From assembly GCF_002902965.1 (NCBI RefSeq), contig NZ_CP026108.1, positions 434,001 through 498,000 of the forward strand: a stretch of 64,000 bases of DNA. The letters run 5' to 3'. The DNA comes from Paraburkholderia hospita. GTDB taxonomy: Bacteria; Pseudomonadota; Gammaproteobacteria; Burkholderiales; Burkholderiaceae. Shown here one piece after another: positions 26,454-35,894 of the stretch. The notes below the pieces were generated by a model. That model was given only the letters and a program-made list of their open reading frames with translations. It was not told where the DNA came from and ran no database searches. Position numbers and translations under genes: made by a program. The stretch's first letter is position 1. The number at the start of each line of letters is the position of its first letter.

Positions 26454-27646
26454 GGTATAGGGTGCGCTGTTACTCGCGTATCGCTGCATCCCCACTAGCG
26501 GTTTATCGGCATTCGGGTCTGCCTCACAGAGCGATGAGACTATATAAAGTAATGACTTGTTGTAGATCGGTGGCACTTCCCAATAGGAGCCTTCGGTCTT
26601 GCTGTCGAGCCCGAAGACACGCAGCTTGCTCACACGCCGGTAGAGTGCTGGCAATCCGGCATTCATCCGTTCGAATGTGATCGCCGCTGCGAGCAGGACC
26701 ACTTCCATCTGCAGGGTGGAGGATGCCGCAAGTTGTGCGTCGAGCGCCTCTATGAATCTCTGCACGTAGATCGCTCCGGCACTGTGGCCAATGAGCGTGA
26801 CGCGAAGCGTCGGGTTTTCCTGCCATGCTTCGCAGAGATGGTTCAGGAATGTGGTACCACCAGCCGTGGCGTCATTCGAGAAAGAGTTTTCAATAAATCG
26901 CTTCATCTCCTCCAGATTGGTGCGCCAAGCTCATCCGCAACTCCCGCAGCTATCAAGAGCTCTTCGACGACTGTCGTATATACGCCGTGACCGTGTCCTG
27001 AATTCAGCCGTCGGATAATTCTTGCAAGAGGATTTTGGAGCCCGCGAAGACGCTTCACGGGAAATAGTGGCCGCTTGCGCGGAACTGATTTCCCCGCCGC
27101 CGTCAACCATTGTGCGAATTGATCCAGTTCGCTACTTGAGCAGGCGAGTTGCGCGCGAGTGCGCTTGTCCCATGCCATATCAAAAGGCTTTGAAAATGCA
27201 GCCAACTCCTTCAGGGTCATCGCCGGCGGTTTGCGGACTTTCGTCGAAGGCCGACGACTCATGAGTGATCGATCAGTGTCGAGCGCAACGGTGAGCTTCC
27301 GAGCTACGGCTCTTACTGTGAGATTAACGGCGCTCACGAAGCCAGGATCGTCGCTGTAGTGCTCGAGTTTCGCTGCCACCGTGGTAATGAGATCGGAATG
27401 CCAGATGAAGAAGAAGGGATATGCGCCGCCGCTCGTGTAGTTTCGGAGCAACTCATCGGCAGTCTTGAGGCCGTCGGCTTCCGATACCAGACCGCCGTGG
27501 AAAAATACGCACAGGTGCTGGGATGGGCCGTGTTCTTTGAGATTTGCGAAGGCTCTGCGGATATCCGCGGCTGTCGTCTTTTCGAACTTGCCTTCTTTCA
27601 AATCGATGTCGTGAAGCGAATCAATCGATATTGCGGGATTCTTCAT
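26454..27646 (-). pseudogene. Alpha/beta-hydrolase gene, frameshifted and 3'-truncated
   Basis: The start at 27646 has GGAG 7 bases upstream. The N-terminal part has CVFFHGGLVSEADGL (oxyanion HGG). Near 26905 the frame stops after APIWRR and the second frame carries on with MKRFIENSFSNDATAGGTTF, then the nucleophile elbow GHSAG. The sequence there (ATCTGGAGGAGATGAAG) would read I-W-E-E-M-K if one G were restored, so a single-base loss is likely. The 3' end is cut off by the older IS4 element at about 26453, removing the C-terminus. Residues after HAVIRKS are IS sequence. An overlapping two-gene arrangement (ATGA) is less likely because the GGAGG would be only 2 bases from the ATG. Confidence 0.65.
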
Positions 27647-27796
27647 TTCGTTTCTCCGCATTGACTCAAGACGCTCAGGTGACGAATCCGGGTAGCGAGG
27701 TAGTTTTCGTATCTTTCGCGCGCGGATATTTCCGGGAGCTATTGGACGCCTGGCAACATTATGGCGCTTGGTTAGTTGTGGAATAGACGATTTCAC

Positions 27797-27824
27797 AGGT
27801 ATAGATACACACGTATTTATACCT
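27797..27824. promoter_or_regulatory. 28-bp near-perfect palindrome, probable operator
   Basis: AGGTATAGATAC and GTATTTATACCT are reverse complements at 11 of 12 positions around the centre ACAC. It lies 121 bases before the ATG at 27945, next to TATGGCACAAT-like promoter sequence. It fits an autoregulated operator for the coiled-coil DNA-binding-type protein encoded downstream. A recombinase core site is an alternative. Confidence 0.55.
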
Positions 27825-27944
27825 CTAACTATGGCACAATCCGATGAAAGGGAGGCTGCACCCGCGGGTTACGCGCCAGCGTGACCCGCCCACCCGGGAC
27901 GGTCCGGCCTCAACGCAACGTCACCTGGGAGAGTTCGCTTCACG

Positions 27945-28307
27945 ATGGCTGATGCATTTGAACTGGTCGCGCTGGCATTGCCTGGCGACACCGCCCCCGA
28001 GTCGCTGCCCGCGACTGTCCGGCAGTTCGTCGCCGATTGCTGGCCCGGCATGAGCCGCGGCCAGCTCGTCGCTCGCGCGCGGCGCCACGCGCTGCGGCCA
28101 TCGTTGCGCGCCGTGCGTTTGTGTGGCGCGAGCGCGCCGGGCGAGGTTGGCCTGTTTGCCCTGACGCTGACCGCGGGCGCGCAGGTCGTGTCGCTGATCG
28201 CCCATCTGCGCCGGGTGGCGCAGCGCCGCGCGTCGGCGCGCAGTCGCAAGGCGGCCAACGCGGCGCGGCCGCCCGCGCGCGATCCGCGCCAGGCGTCGCT
28301 GTTCTAG
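27945..28307 (+). CDS. Small basic hypothetical protein, 120 aa
   Basis: I do not recognise the family. The protein starts with an acidic helix, then RQFVADCWPGMSRGQLVARA and a strongly basic C-terminal third (RRVAQRRASARSRKAANAAR) that ends in the motif QASLF. That ending resembles a beta-clamp-binding peptide (QxSLF), seen in several replication-linked proteins and transposition helper proteins. GGGAGAG lies upstream of the start. The next gene begins 9 bases after the stop, so they form one unit under the palindrome at 27797. Confidence 0.6.
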   Translation: MADAFELVALALPGDTAPESLPATVRQFVADCWPGMSRGQLVARARRHALRPSLRAVRLCGASAPGEVGLFALTLTAGAQVVSLIAHLRRVAQRRASARSRKAANAARPPARDPRQASLF

Positions 28308-28316
28308 GAGGCGAAC

Positions 28317-29243
28317 ATGGGGCGTCCGCGCATCGAGTGGAATGACGCACAGCTGCGCGCGATCATGGGCGCGCTTGCCGCGCTCGACCGGGATTTCCCG
28401 CTGGACAATGCGCGTTTTCTGGACGGGCTGGTCGCCGCGGTGCGTGCGATCACGGGCCGCGTGTATGGCGCGATAACCTACGGCCGGCTGCTGCGGGATG
28501 TCGCACCGCAGTCGGGCGTTACCCGGCGGCCGAGCACGCCAACCATCCAGGCGGCGGTGCTGCGCGCACAGGCCCTCGAGCACGGCGCGGTCGAGGCAGC
28601 GGCTGAAGCAACGGCGCTGGTTCCGGTTGCGTCACGTTTCGCGTCGATGGGTGGAAGCACGATGCGCCCTGCGGCAGCACAGGGCGGGGCAGGCGAAGGC
28701 GCCAGCTATCCCGTTGCCCTCGGCGCCGATGCACTGCGCGGGGCGCTGGCGCCGCTGGTGCGCGAGCTGCTGCGCGAGAGCATTGCGCCTGTGCATGCGC
28801 TGCTCGTCCAACCGGGGAAGTCCGCTGTTGCTGGCGACGGGGACGGGCGCCAGCTGCAGCTGACGACGGCGGCGCTCGAGGATGCTTATGCGCGGATCCG
28901 CCAGCTGGAAAAGGAAATGGGGGAGCTACGCCGCGAACTCGGCGCCGCGCAGGCCGCGCGCGATCTCGCGGGTAAACACGTCAATGCCATGCTCGCGGAC
29001 CTGCGCGAGGCGATCGCGGCGTCGGGTCGGGATGCGGAGTCGCTCGCCCGGGCGGCCGGGCAGCTCACCAGGACCGAGCGACTCCTCAAGACGCAGAACG
29101 ACGCCTTACGGCTGCAGGTGTCTGCCGAAGCGGAAGCGCTGCGCGCGCAGAACCGGCAGTTGCGCGAGCGGATCGACCACCTCATTGTCGACAACGACCA
29201 GTACCGGCGCGCGATCGCCAGTCGTGGGGCGGAGCGTAGCTGA
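28317..29243 (+). CDS. KfrA-like coiled-coil protein
   Basis: The product is 308 aa, with GGAGG 6 bases before the ATG. The first ~80 residues are basic with a helix-turn-helix-like composition (MGRPRIEWNDAQLRAIMGAL and VYGAITYGRLLRDV). The C-terminal half (about 185-300) is a continuous coiled coil with heptads (IRQLEKEMGELRRELGAAQA and LRAQNRQLRERIDHLIV). This layout, a DNA-binding head plus long coiled coil, is that of plasmid KfrA proteins, which bind a palindrome at their own promoter. The operator-like palindrome upstream agrees. Homology to KfrA is not proven by sequence here. Confidence 0.6.
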   Translation: MGRPRIEWNDAQLRAIMGALAALDRDFPLDNARFLDGLVAAVRAITGRVYGAITYGRLLRDVAPQSGVTRRPSTPTIQAAVLRAQALEHGAVEAAAEATALVPVASRFASMGGSTMRPAAAQGGAGEGASYPVALGADALRGALAPLVRELLRESIAPVHALLVQPGKSAVAGDGDGRQLQLTTAALEDAYARIRQLEKEMGELRRELGAAQAARDLAGKHVNAMLADLREAIAASGRDAESLARAAGQLTRTERLLKTQNDALRLQVSAEAEALRAQNRQLRERIDHLIVDNDQYRRAIASRGAERS

Positions 29244-29392
29244 TGTCCCAGCCATTCGTTGTTGCCGAACGGTTCGCGGGAACGCTGTCGCGCGACGTGT
29301 TGCGGGAAGCAGACTGCGTGAAGGACGTGCTTCCGGCGAGGCAAGCGCTTCCGCGGTGGCGCGAAACAAGGGGCGGTCTGGCCGCGCTGTGC

Positions 29393-29581
29393 TTAGAACC
29401 CGACCCCGACGCCGACGCCCACCCCACCGCCGAGGCTGCCGCCTCCCACACCCACGCCGATGCTGGGGCCCGGCGCGTAATAGCCTGGGCCGTACGCTGG
29501 ATCGCTGTAACCGTACGGCGGAGCAGCCACGCATCCCGTGACGGCAGTTGCTAGTGCCAGGATGCCGAAAAGTCTGAGCAT
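29393..29581 (-). CDS. Small glycine/valine-rich lipoprotein
   Basis: The product is 62 aa with GGGAGA upstream of ATG 29581. A lipoprotein signal (MLRLFGILALATAVTGC, lipobox TGC after AV) is followed by a proline/tyrosine-rich part and a GVGVG-repeat tail. It should be anchored to a membrane facing the periplasm. Similar YxxPxYGPGYY lipoproteins are common in the group and have no known function. Confidence 0.7.
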   Translation of the reverse strand: MLRLFGILALATAVTGCVAAPPYGYSDPAYGPGYYAPGPSIGVGVGGGSLGGGVGVGVGVGF

Positions 29582-29876
29582 GATCGTCTCCCGGGCGCAA
29601 ATTGCGTCAGTCGGGCTTCCAGCGTACACCTCAAGAACGCGGTGTGCCGCATGGCGCTCGGGCGCCCTCGCAAGCAAAAGCGCGTCCGGCTGGGGCGATC
29701 GGCCAATTTTTTCCGTCCGAGAGGACGGCTGGCGAACGAGAGGCAATCGGCGTTAATGGAGTCGGGATTGTGCACGCCCGAACCCTCGGGGGCGCGGATG
29801 CTGCGCTGTCACCCACGCGCGACGTGCTCGCAGGGTTGCCCGTGCGGAATGTGAGCGCAAAAAGAAAGGACAAAAA

Positions 29877-30828
29877 ATGACCCTGGGATTTCCCCGAAGA
29901 AGGCCCCGCCTTTCCGACCGAACTTATCGACCGCATGATCGAGGGCCATGTTGTGTTCCTTTGCGGCGCTGGCGTCAGCGCGCCGCAAATGCCGACGTTC
30001 GGAAGGCTGGTCGATTGTGTGTATAAAAGAATCGGTGTTGAACGAACGGCAGCCGAAGCGCTTGCGATAAATAACTGGCGATACGAGGAGGCACTGGGCG
30101 CCGTCTCGCGTCGGCTGGCCAATCCTGCATGGATCTTTAGTGAAGTCACCAGTATTCTCACCCGGGATACCGTCGATCTAGGCCATCACAAGACGCTGCT
30201 ACGGCTGTCGCGCGCTCGCGATAACCGGTTACTGCTTGTCACCACCAACTTCGAGTGTCTATTCGAACGTGCGGTCGACGAGAATGAGGGCCGTGGGCGA
30301 GGAAAGGCCTTAAGCCTAGCAGGACAGGCGTTACCACCCCCTGGCTCCGAAGCGTGTCATGGCATCATCCATCTGCATGGCCGGACCCACGATGCGACGG
30401 CCGGGTTAGATGCAACACCGCTAGTGCTGACAAGCGCTGAATATGGTGACGCCTATATGCGGTCAGGCTGGGCCTCGCGATTCCTCTTCGATCTCGTGCG
30501 GTGCGAGACGCTTGTCCTGGTCGGATACAGTGCGAACGACGCCCCCGTCCGCTATTTTCTGAATCTGCTAGAGGGCGACCGGGATCGCTTCGAGGATCTG
30601 CGGACTGTCTACGCGCTCGATTCACATGACACCGACGCCATCGAGACCGAAGCGCGCTGGGCAACGATTGCGGTTACGCCGCTACCGTACCGTAAAGGCA
30701 GGCGTCGGGGCGTCGCTGCCGCCCCCACCGCCGCACGCCACCAGCACATAGCTGCTTGCCGCCTCCGTCAGGCACTCCACCGAAAGCGACATACGCTTCG
30801 GCAAGCGGAGTGGCCGCAGTGCAAGTAA
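29877..30828 (+). pseudogene. SIR2-like gene, frameshifted at the start and 3'-truncated
   Basis: The frame from ATG 29935 encodes SIR2-fold motifs: FLCGAGVSAPQMPTF (NAD-binding GAG), TTNFECLFE (usually TNxD; here E), IIHLHGR and VLVGYSANDAPVRYFLN. In-frame sequence upstream (PWDFPEEGPAFPTELIDR) also looks coding but has no start. The nearest ATG, at 29877 with GGA upstream, joins it only if one C of ATGACCCTGG is removed, so a single-base insertion is likely. After about residue 255 the translation turns to arginine-rich nonsense, so the long C-terminal part usual for this family of SIR2 defence-type proteins is missing. Probably an inactivated NADase-type immune gene. Confidence 0.6.
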
Positions 30829-30837
30829 CGACAGTCG

Positions 30838-31836
30838 CTAAACTACTTTTGTCTGCTGGTCGCATCGACCGATACCCGACGACTCGACAATTTGCCAGGC
30901 AAACAAGCCCGGCACGAAAATCAGCAGATCGCGAATCCGTCGCGCGCCCGCGAGCGCGAGGCAGGTTGAATGGTCGAGACCGAGCGCGCTGCCAATCAGA
31001 ATGAAGCCGCCCTCCTGAACCCCCAGGCCACCGGGCACAAAAAAGGCTGCACTACTGACCGCCTGAATCAGCGACTCGATCACGACCGCCTCGGCGAAGC
31101 TCACCTGCACACCGAGAAAGTAAAGCGCGAACCAGATCTCCAGCGCGGTCAGCACGCACTGCAGCGGTTGCCAGAAAAACAGATAGCGTAGCACCACGCC
31201 ACGCCGGCGCCAGATCAGTTTGATCGACTGATCGATCTGTGCGGATTGACCAACGAGAGAGGCCAGCTTGCCGCTGGTCGCATGGTTGAGCATGCGGGTG
31301 AGGCGTTCAAACGGGCTAGCGTGCTGTACCAGCGAAAACAACACGAGCAGCGGTGTGAGCGCGACGATGCCCCATGCCAGACCGGCGGCGAGGCGCAGCG
31401 TGCCGGACGCCGCATGGGCGAACAGGAAGCCAATGCCGACCATCGTGAACATTAACTGGCTGATCAGCGTGAGCTGCATATCGACGACGAGACTCGCCGC
31501 TGCGGTCGAGCCGCGCAAGCCGCGCCGCCGCATCATGCGGAACGACACCACCTCACCGCCGATGCGCGCGACCGGCAGCATGCTGTTGACCGATTCGCGG
31601 ATCCAGACGAGCTGCAGCATCCCCGTGAGGCCTGGCCGGTTCGCGCCGCGTATCAAGCTTTGCCAGTCGCGCGCGTTGGCGAGCATCGGCAGGACATGGG
31701 CCAGCCCCGCCAGCACCAGTCCGGCGCCTGCGGCACGCATTAGTCCGAGCACGGTACGCGGGTTGTCGTGTACGACCAGCCAGAGCGACGCAATCAACCC
31801 GGCCAGCGCGGCGATACGACCCAGATGCTTCATCAT
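30838..31836 (-). CDS. hpnL: HpnL-like integral membrane protein (LPG-synthase flippase fold)
   Basis: The product is 332 aa with about 7-8 transmembrane segments. The pattern RESVNSMLPVARIGGEVVSF and SAAFFVPGGLGVQEGGFIL belongs to the lysylphosphatidylglycerol synthase transmembrane/flippase-like family that includes HpnL of hopanoid clusters. The second conserved glycine-rich segment (PGGLGVQEG) is diagnostic. The start at 31836 (MMKHLG) follows GGTGGCGGC. It lies downstream of hpnJ and hpnI on the same strand and probably moves or organises hopanoid lipids. That role is inferred. Confidence 0.75.
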   Translation of the reverse strand: MMKHLGRIAALAGLIASLWLVVHDNPRTVLGLMRAAGAGLVLAGLAHVLPMLANARDWQSLIRGANRPGLTGMLQLVWIRESVNSMLPVARIGGEVVSFRMMRRRGLRGSTAAASLVVDMQLTLISQLMFTMVGIGFLFAHAASGTLRLAAGLAWGIVALTPLLVLFSLVQHASPFERLTRMLNHATSGKLASLVGQSAQIDQSIKLIWRRRGVVLRYLFFWQPLQCVLTALEIWFALYFLGVQVSFAEAVVIESLIQAVSSAAFFVPGGLGVQEGGFILIGSALGLDHSTCLALAGARRIRDLLIFVPGLFAWQIVESSGIGRCDQQTKVV

Positions 31837-32175
31837 GCCGCCACCGTCGTCCACTGCTCGTCCCGCGTCGCGGCCGTGGTGAAAACGCTGTGCTGTAGCA
31901 GGCCCGCTGCTGCGAACCCGCGCAACCTTCCACGTAAATCTGCATTACCAGGGTGGCCTTGTGGATCCACTCCGTGAAGCTGCAACACATTCCTGGCCAG
32001 ATCCGGTCCAACAGTTGCCATATTCATAAAGAAGGCTCCTTTGCCGTGGACGTCACGACCTGTCGACTTTGAGATGAATCTCTTGCCGCTCAGCGGTCGC
32101 TCACTACATCAAAACCATCAGTGACACGCCTCCCAGTTCCGAATTGGTCCGCTGATGTTCGGGACACGTGCCAGA
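31837..32175. other. Gap between hpnI and the hpnL-like gene
   Basis: The 339 bases do not encode a carbohydrate deacetylase (HpnK), which in many genomes sits beside hpnI/hpnJ. A minus-strand frame at 31833-32027 has no recognisable motif. The gap is too short for hpnK (about 280 codons) and no H-x-H or NADDFG-like deacetylase motif is visible. Confidence 0.5.
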
Positions 32176-33438
32176 TTATGTTGGCTGTCGTCCCGGCTTT
32201 ACCTGTTCGTCACGTACCGGATGTAGCATGCCGTTTCCGTCGACGCGGAAAGTAAAGCCGCGCCAGGTGACCTGCGTCGAAATGTGGCTCGCGACGAAAA
32301 CAAGAAACAATGCAATGTCCCATAGTGGCAACAACCAAAGCCCCCGATGGACGTGGCTCAACGCCTGGTCCGCCCGGAACTTTAACCATACGCGCGTCAG
32401 GAGCGCGAGCGCAGCAAGTGACCATGACCAGGTTGCCGCGCCCGACATTACGACGGCCAGGATGGCAAACGCGAACGGATGCATCAGCGCAGAGCCGAAA
32501 TGGCCTGCCGGGTCGATGGAGCGGATCGTGCGGCTCCAGCGCAATTCGTGCGAGATCAGTCTCCTGGCACTCGTTTCTACGCAGGCATGGGAAATGGAGA
32601 ACGGTGGAATCGCAACGCTCTCACCGGTCATACGCACCGCCTGGCCAATCGCGTGGTCCTCGGCAAGGTGATGGGCAAACTGCTCGAAACCGCCGATCTT
32701 TTCCAGCGTAGCGCGCCGCATTGCAATCGTCGGTCCCATACAGGGTTTTGCCAGACCTAGTGTCAAGCCGGTTACTACGCCGGGAAAAAAATGATAGTTG
32801 ATCGCATTGGCAGCCAGATGCGGCCACAGTCCGGGGGCTGGTTTCCCGCGATAGATACACGTTACGAGGCCCACGCCCGGTTTTTGCAATTCGCCGACGA
32901 TGGTGCGCAAATAGTCCGTGCTCACACTCACATCGCTGTCTGCAAAGACCAACACATCATGCGACGCCTGCGGCAGCATGTTCACGATGTTGCTGATCTT
33001 CCTGTTCGGTCCGTACAGGCGAGCATCCGCGACCACGGTGATCTGCGCCAGAGGGTAGAGCGAGCGCAACGCGTCAACCGATTTCAGCGCTGGGTCTGCC
33101 GCATCATGCACGCCGAACAGATACTGCACTTCCCCTGGGTAATCCTGCTGGCAGAAGCTCGACAGGTTGCTGAGCAGATCCCGCTCGTCACCGTGCAGCG
33201 GCTTGACGACCGTGACAGGCGGATAGCTGAAGGCCTCGGAAGTCGGCCTCGCGAAGAATCGCGCGATCAATGCGCTGGCCAGAAGCGTGTAAACGATGCC
33301 GAGTGCGGCGGCCGTTCCGCACACCGCCGCCAACCAGACGCGAAGCATATGCACTGCGCGCAGAGGTCCTTGCAGATCGATGAGTCCGATCACGAGAAGC
33401 AGGAGAGTCGGGCAGACAAGCCACGCCAAACGCTTCAT
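32176..33438 (-). CDS. hpnI: Hopanoid glycosyltransferase HpnI
   Basis: The product is 420 aa. The N-terminal membrane helices are followed by a GT-A domain of the ceramide-glucosyltransferase type (GT21): VTVVKPLHGDERDL, then the DSD motif in LVFADSDVSV, HLAEDHAIG and the end motif ELRWSRTIR (Q/R-x-x-R-W). C-terminal membrane segments complete the fold. HpnI adds N-acetylglucosamine to bacteriohopanetetrol at the cytoplasmic membrane. The gene follows hpnJ after 43 bases on the same strand, which supports the assignment. HpnK normally deacetylates the product and is not seen nearby. Confidence 0.88.
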   Translation of the reverse strand: MKRLAWLVCPTLLLLVIGLIDLQGPLRAVHMLRVWLAAVCGTAAALGIVYTLLASALIARFFARPTSEAFSYPPVTVVKPLHGDERDLLSNLSSFCQQDYPGEVQYLFGVHDAADPALKSVDALRSLYPLAQITVVADARLYGPNRKISNIVNMLPQASHDVLVFADSDVSVSTDYLRTIVGELQKPGVGLVTCIYRGKPAPGLWPHLAANAINYHFFPGVVTGLTLGLAKPCMGPTIAMRRATLEKIGGFEQFAHHLAEDHAIGQAVRMTGESVAIPPFSISHACVETSARRLISHELRWSRTIRSIDPAGHFGSALMHPFAFAILAVVMSGAATWSWSLAALALLTRVWLKFRADQALSHVHRGLWLLPLWDIALFLVFVASHISTQVTWRGFTFRVDGNGMLHPVRDEQVKPGRQPT

Positions 33439-33481
33439 GCGTCTCCCCTCTGCGCTGCACGGCAGGAGCGGCGCACGGCCC

Positions 33482-34903
33482 TCATGCTTCGTGTGCGCGC
33501 AGGAAACGGAAGAACTCCACGCCTTCGCGCAGCCGCCGCTTCATCATATCCCAGCTCGTCAGCATCTCGCGCACGATCTCCCAGATCTTCGACGGACGGA
33601 AATAGAAGCGCTTGTAGAAGCTCTCGACGTGGTGATAAATCTCCGCACGCGAGAGGTGCGGATAACCGATCGCCGCCAGTTGCACGCCTTCCTTGCTGAC
33701 GAGATTGATCACCTTGTTCTCCTCGAGCCAGCCGTTTTCCACCGCCTGGTTATAGAGCGTGGTGCCCGGATACGGCGCGGCGAGCGACACCTGGATCGTA
33801 TGCGGGTTGATCTCTTTCGCATACTCGATCGTCTTCTGGATCGTGTCCTGCGTCTCGCCGGGCAGGCCAAGAATGAAGGTGCCGTGTATCTTGATACCGA
33901 GCTTGTGGCAGTCTTCGCTGAAACGGCGCGCGATGTCGGTGCGCAGGCCCTTCTTGATGTTCAGCAGGATCTGGTCGTCGCCGGATTCGTAGCCTACCAG
34001 CAGCAAACGCAGGCCGTTTTCCTTCATGATCTTCAGCGTCGCGTACGGCACGTTCGCCTTTGCGTTGCACGACCAGGTCACACCCAGCCTGCCGAGGCCG
34101 CGGGCGATTTCCTCGACGCGCGGCTTGAAGTCGGTGAAGGTGTCGTCGTCGAACATGATCTCCCTGACTTCAGGCATGTTGTCGCGAATCCACTTCACTT
34201 CTTCCAGCACGTTTTCGACCGAGCGCGTGCGGTAGCGATGGCCACCAACCGTTTGCGGCCACAGGCAGAACGTGCATTTCGAGCGGCAGCCGCGGCCCGT
34301 GTAAATCGACACATACGGGTGCTTCAGATAGCCGATGAAGTAGTTGTCGATCTTCAGGTCGCGCTTGTAGACCGGTGTGACGAACGGCAGCTCGTCCATG
34401 TTCTCCAGGATCGGGCGTGCCTCATTGTGCTCGATCGAGCCATCGGCCGCGCGATAGCTGAGGCCCTTGATCTGCGCGAACGGCAGCCCTTCGGCGATTT
34501 CCTTGCAGGTGAAGTCGAATTCTTCACGGCAGACGAAGTTGATCGCCTCGCTGGCGGTCAGCGAATTGTGCGGATCGACCGCGACCTTCGCACCGACCAT
34601 GCCGATCAGCACGGAAGGCTTGCGCTTCTTCAAGTCTTCGGCGAACAGTGCGTCGGTGGGAAAGGACGGCGTGCTGGTGTGGATGATCACCAGATCGTAT
34701 TGCTGCGCGATCTCGAGTGATACGTCGACGGACAGGCCGTCGGCAGGGGCGTCGAGTACACGGCTATCGGGGATGAGTGCGGCGGGCTGCGCGAGCCACG
34801 TCGGATACCAGAACGAGCGGATCTCTCGCTTGGCCTGATAGCGCGAACCCGCACCACCATCAAACCCGTCGTACGACGGCGCCTGCAAGAACAGGGTTTT
34901 CAT
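33482..34903 (-). CDS. hpnJ: Hopanoid-associated radical SAM enzyme HpnJ
   Basis: The product is 473 aa. A B12-binding-like N-terminal domain precedes the radical SAM core, whose cluster motif is CRSKCTFC (C-x3-C-x2-C) in YTGRGCRSKCTFCLWPQTVG. Downstream signatures such as MFDDDTFTDF and HGTFILGLPGET are typical of this subfamily. HpnJ acts late in hopanoid side-chain modification (cyclitol ether formation). The start at 34903 is set by the MKTLFLQAPS beginning common to these enzymes. It is the first gene of the hpnJ-hpnI-hpnL-like set. Confidence 0.9.
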   Translation of the reverse strand: MKTLFLQAPSYDGFDGGAGSRYQAKREIRSFWYPTWLAQPAALIPDSRVLDAPADGLSVDVSLEIAQQYDLVIIHTSTPSFPTDALFAEDLKKRKPSVLIGMVGAKVAVDPHNSLTASEAINFVCREEFDFTCKEIAEGLPFAQIKGLSYRAADGSIEHNEARPILENMDELPFVTPVYKRDLKIDNYFIGYLKHPYVSIYTGRGCRSKCTFCLWPQTVGGHRYRTRSVENVLEEVKWIRDNMPEVREIMFDDDTFTDFKPRVEEIARGLGRLGVTWSCNAKANVPYATLKIMKENGLRLLLVGYESGDDQILLNIKKGLRTDIARRFSEDCHKLGIKIHGTFILGLPGETQDTIQKTIEYAKEINPHTIQVSLAAPYPGTTLYNQAVENGWLEENKVINLVSKEGVQLAAIGYPHLSRAEIYHHVESFYKRFYFRPSKIWEIVREMLTSWDMMKRRLREGVEFFRFLRAHEA

Positions 34904-35266
34904 GAGTGCTCCAGGAGCGTGAAGCCAGACAGGCGCAGAGTAGAATCCACGGCGCCGGAAATGTGACGATCAGAAAGGCGAAGCCCCACGGATTCAACGA
35001 ACGTATGGTTCGCAGCCAGCGGGTTTCGCGTTGCCCAATCGTAATGAAGGTCGGATAAAAAAGGGGCTTTCGACATCTCGGAGGTTTATATCAGGCAGAG
35101 ATTTCAATCGCATTTCATTTGCACCGCTGATCCTGACATAGATTGTTCACCAATTCGTAATAAAATATGGTGACTGTTCCGACAGCAAATGTTCCCGGCG
35201 CTGGGACTCAGGATTGGGGTGATCGCACTTCTCGTGTAGAAAACGGCCGTCACGGGACGTGGGCCC
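34904..35266. other. Promoter region of the hopanoid genes
   Basis: No gene is seen. The AT-rich patch at 35155-35170 (TCGTAATAAAATATGG) is the likeliest promoter element for the leftward hpn genes. Confidence 0.35.
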
Positions 35267-35723
35267 CTAGGATACAGAGACACCTAGCAGATGTCCGACA
35301 CCGAAGGTGAAAGCAGCGGCCGCAAGACCGATGATGACCTGGCGAATCGCCGAGAAGCTTGCGCTACGGCCATTGAAAAGCGACGTGAAAACGCCGATCG
35401 CAGCCAGCGCAAGGATGCTAAGCGCGATGCACTGTGTGATAGCTGGGAAACCGGATGTCCACAGGAACGGCATGGCAGGAAAAATGGCACCCGTGGCAAA
35501 CAGGAAAAACGAAACGGCAGCTGCCGACCACGGATTCCCACCAAGCTCCGCGGGATCCAGGCCAAGTTCCTCGCGGGTGAGCACGTCGAGTGCCTTGTCT
35601 GTCGCGCATGAGTTGCGAAGCGACCCGTTTCGCCTCATCGCTGTCGAGTCCTCTCGCATAAATATTGCCAATGCTGGTTAAGAAGCTGTTTGTTGCAGAA
35701 TGCTGTATGGGCGGTTCAGGCAA
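35267..35723 (-). pseudogene. VIT/CCC1-type Fe/Mn transporter, C-terminal remnant with frameshift
   Basis: One frame gives IYARGLDSDEAKRVASQLM, the cytoplasmic loop of VIT-family transporters. Near 35610 the reading moves to another frame with LTREELGLDPAELGGNPW and three membrane helices ending in GLAAAAFTFGVGHLLGVSVS, the C-terminal half of the same family. The N-terminal membrane segments are absent. The gene cannot make a working transporter. Confidence 0.6.
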
Positions 35724-35894
35724 TTCGGGCGCTTGCGGACAGAATTGCGGGTATCGATCATGAACTCATGCTTTAACGCATGAGACTGGTTTACGATCTT
35801 GAACTCCACCGGGGCCGCCTGAACCTGCGCCGGCTGTGTCATGCCATATGTTCGAGCACATATTGGTTGCTTTGATATCCCCTGCTGGTCAGCT

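Noticed and set aside
26903..26910. Translational coupling (ATGA) between two hydrolase-region genes
   Set aside because: GGAGG is only 2 bases from the ATG, and restoring one G gives one continuous hydrolase, so a frameshift explains it better.
31833..32027. Possible hpnK remnant between hpnI and the hpnL-like gene
   Set aside because: No deacetylase motif in any frame and not enough length; sequence resembles no HpnK segment I know.
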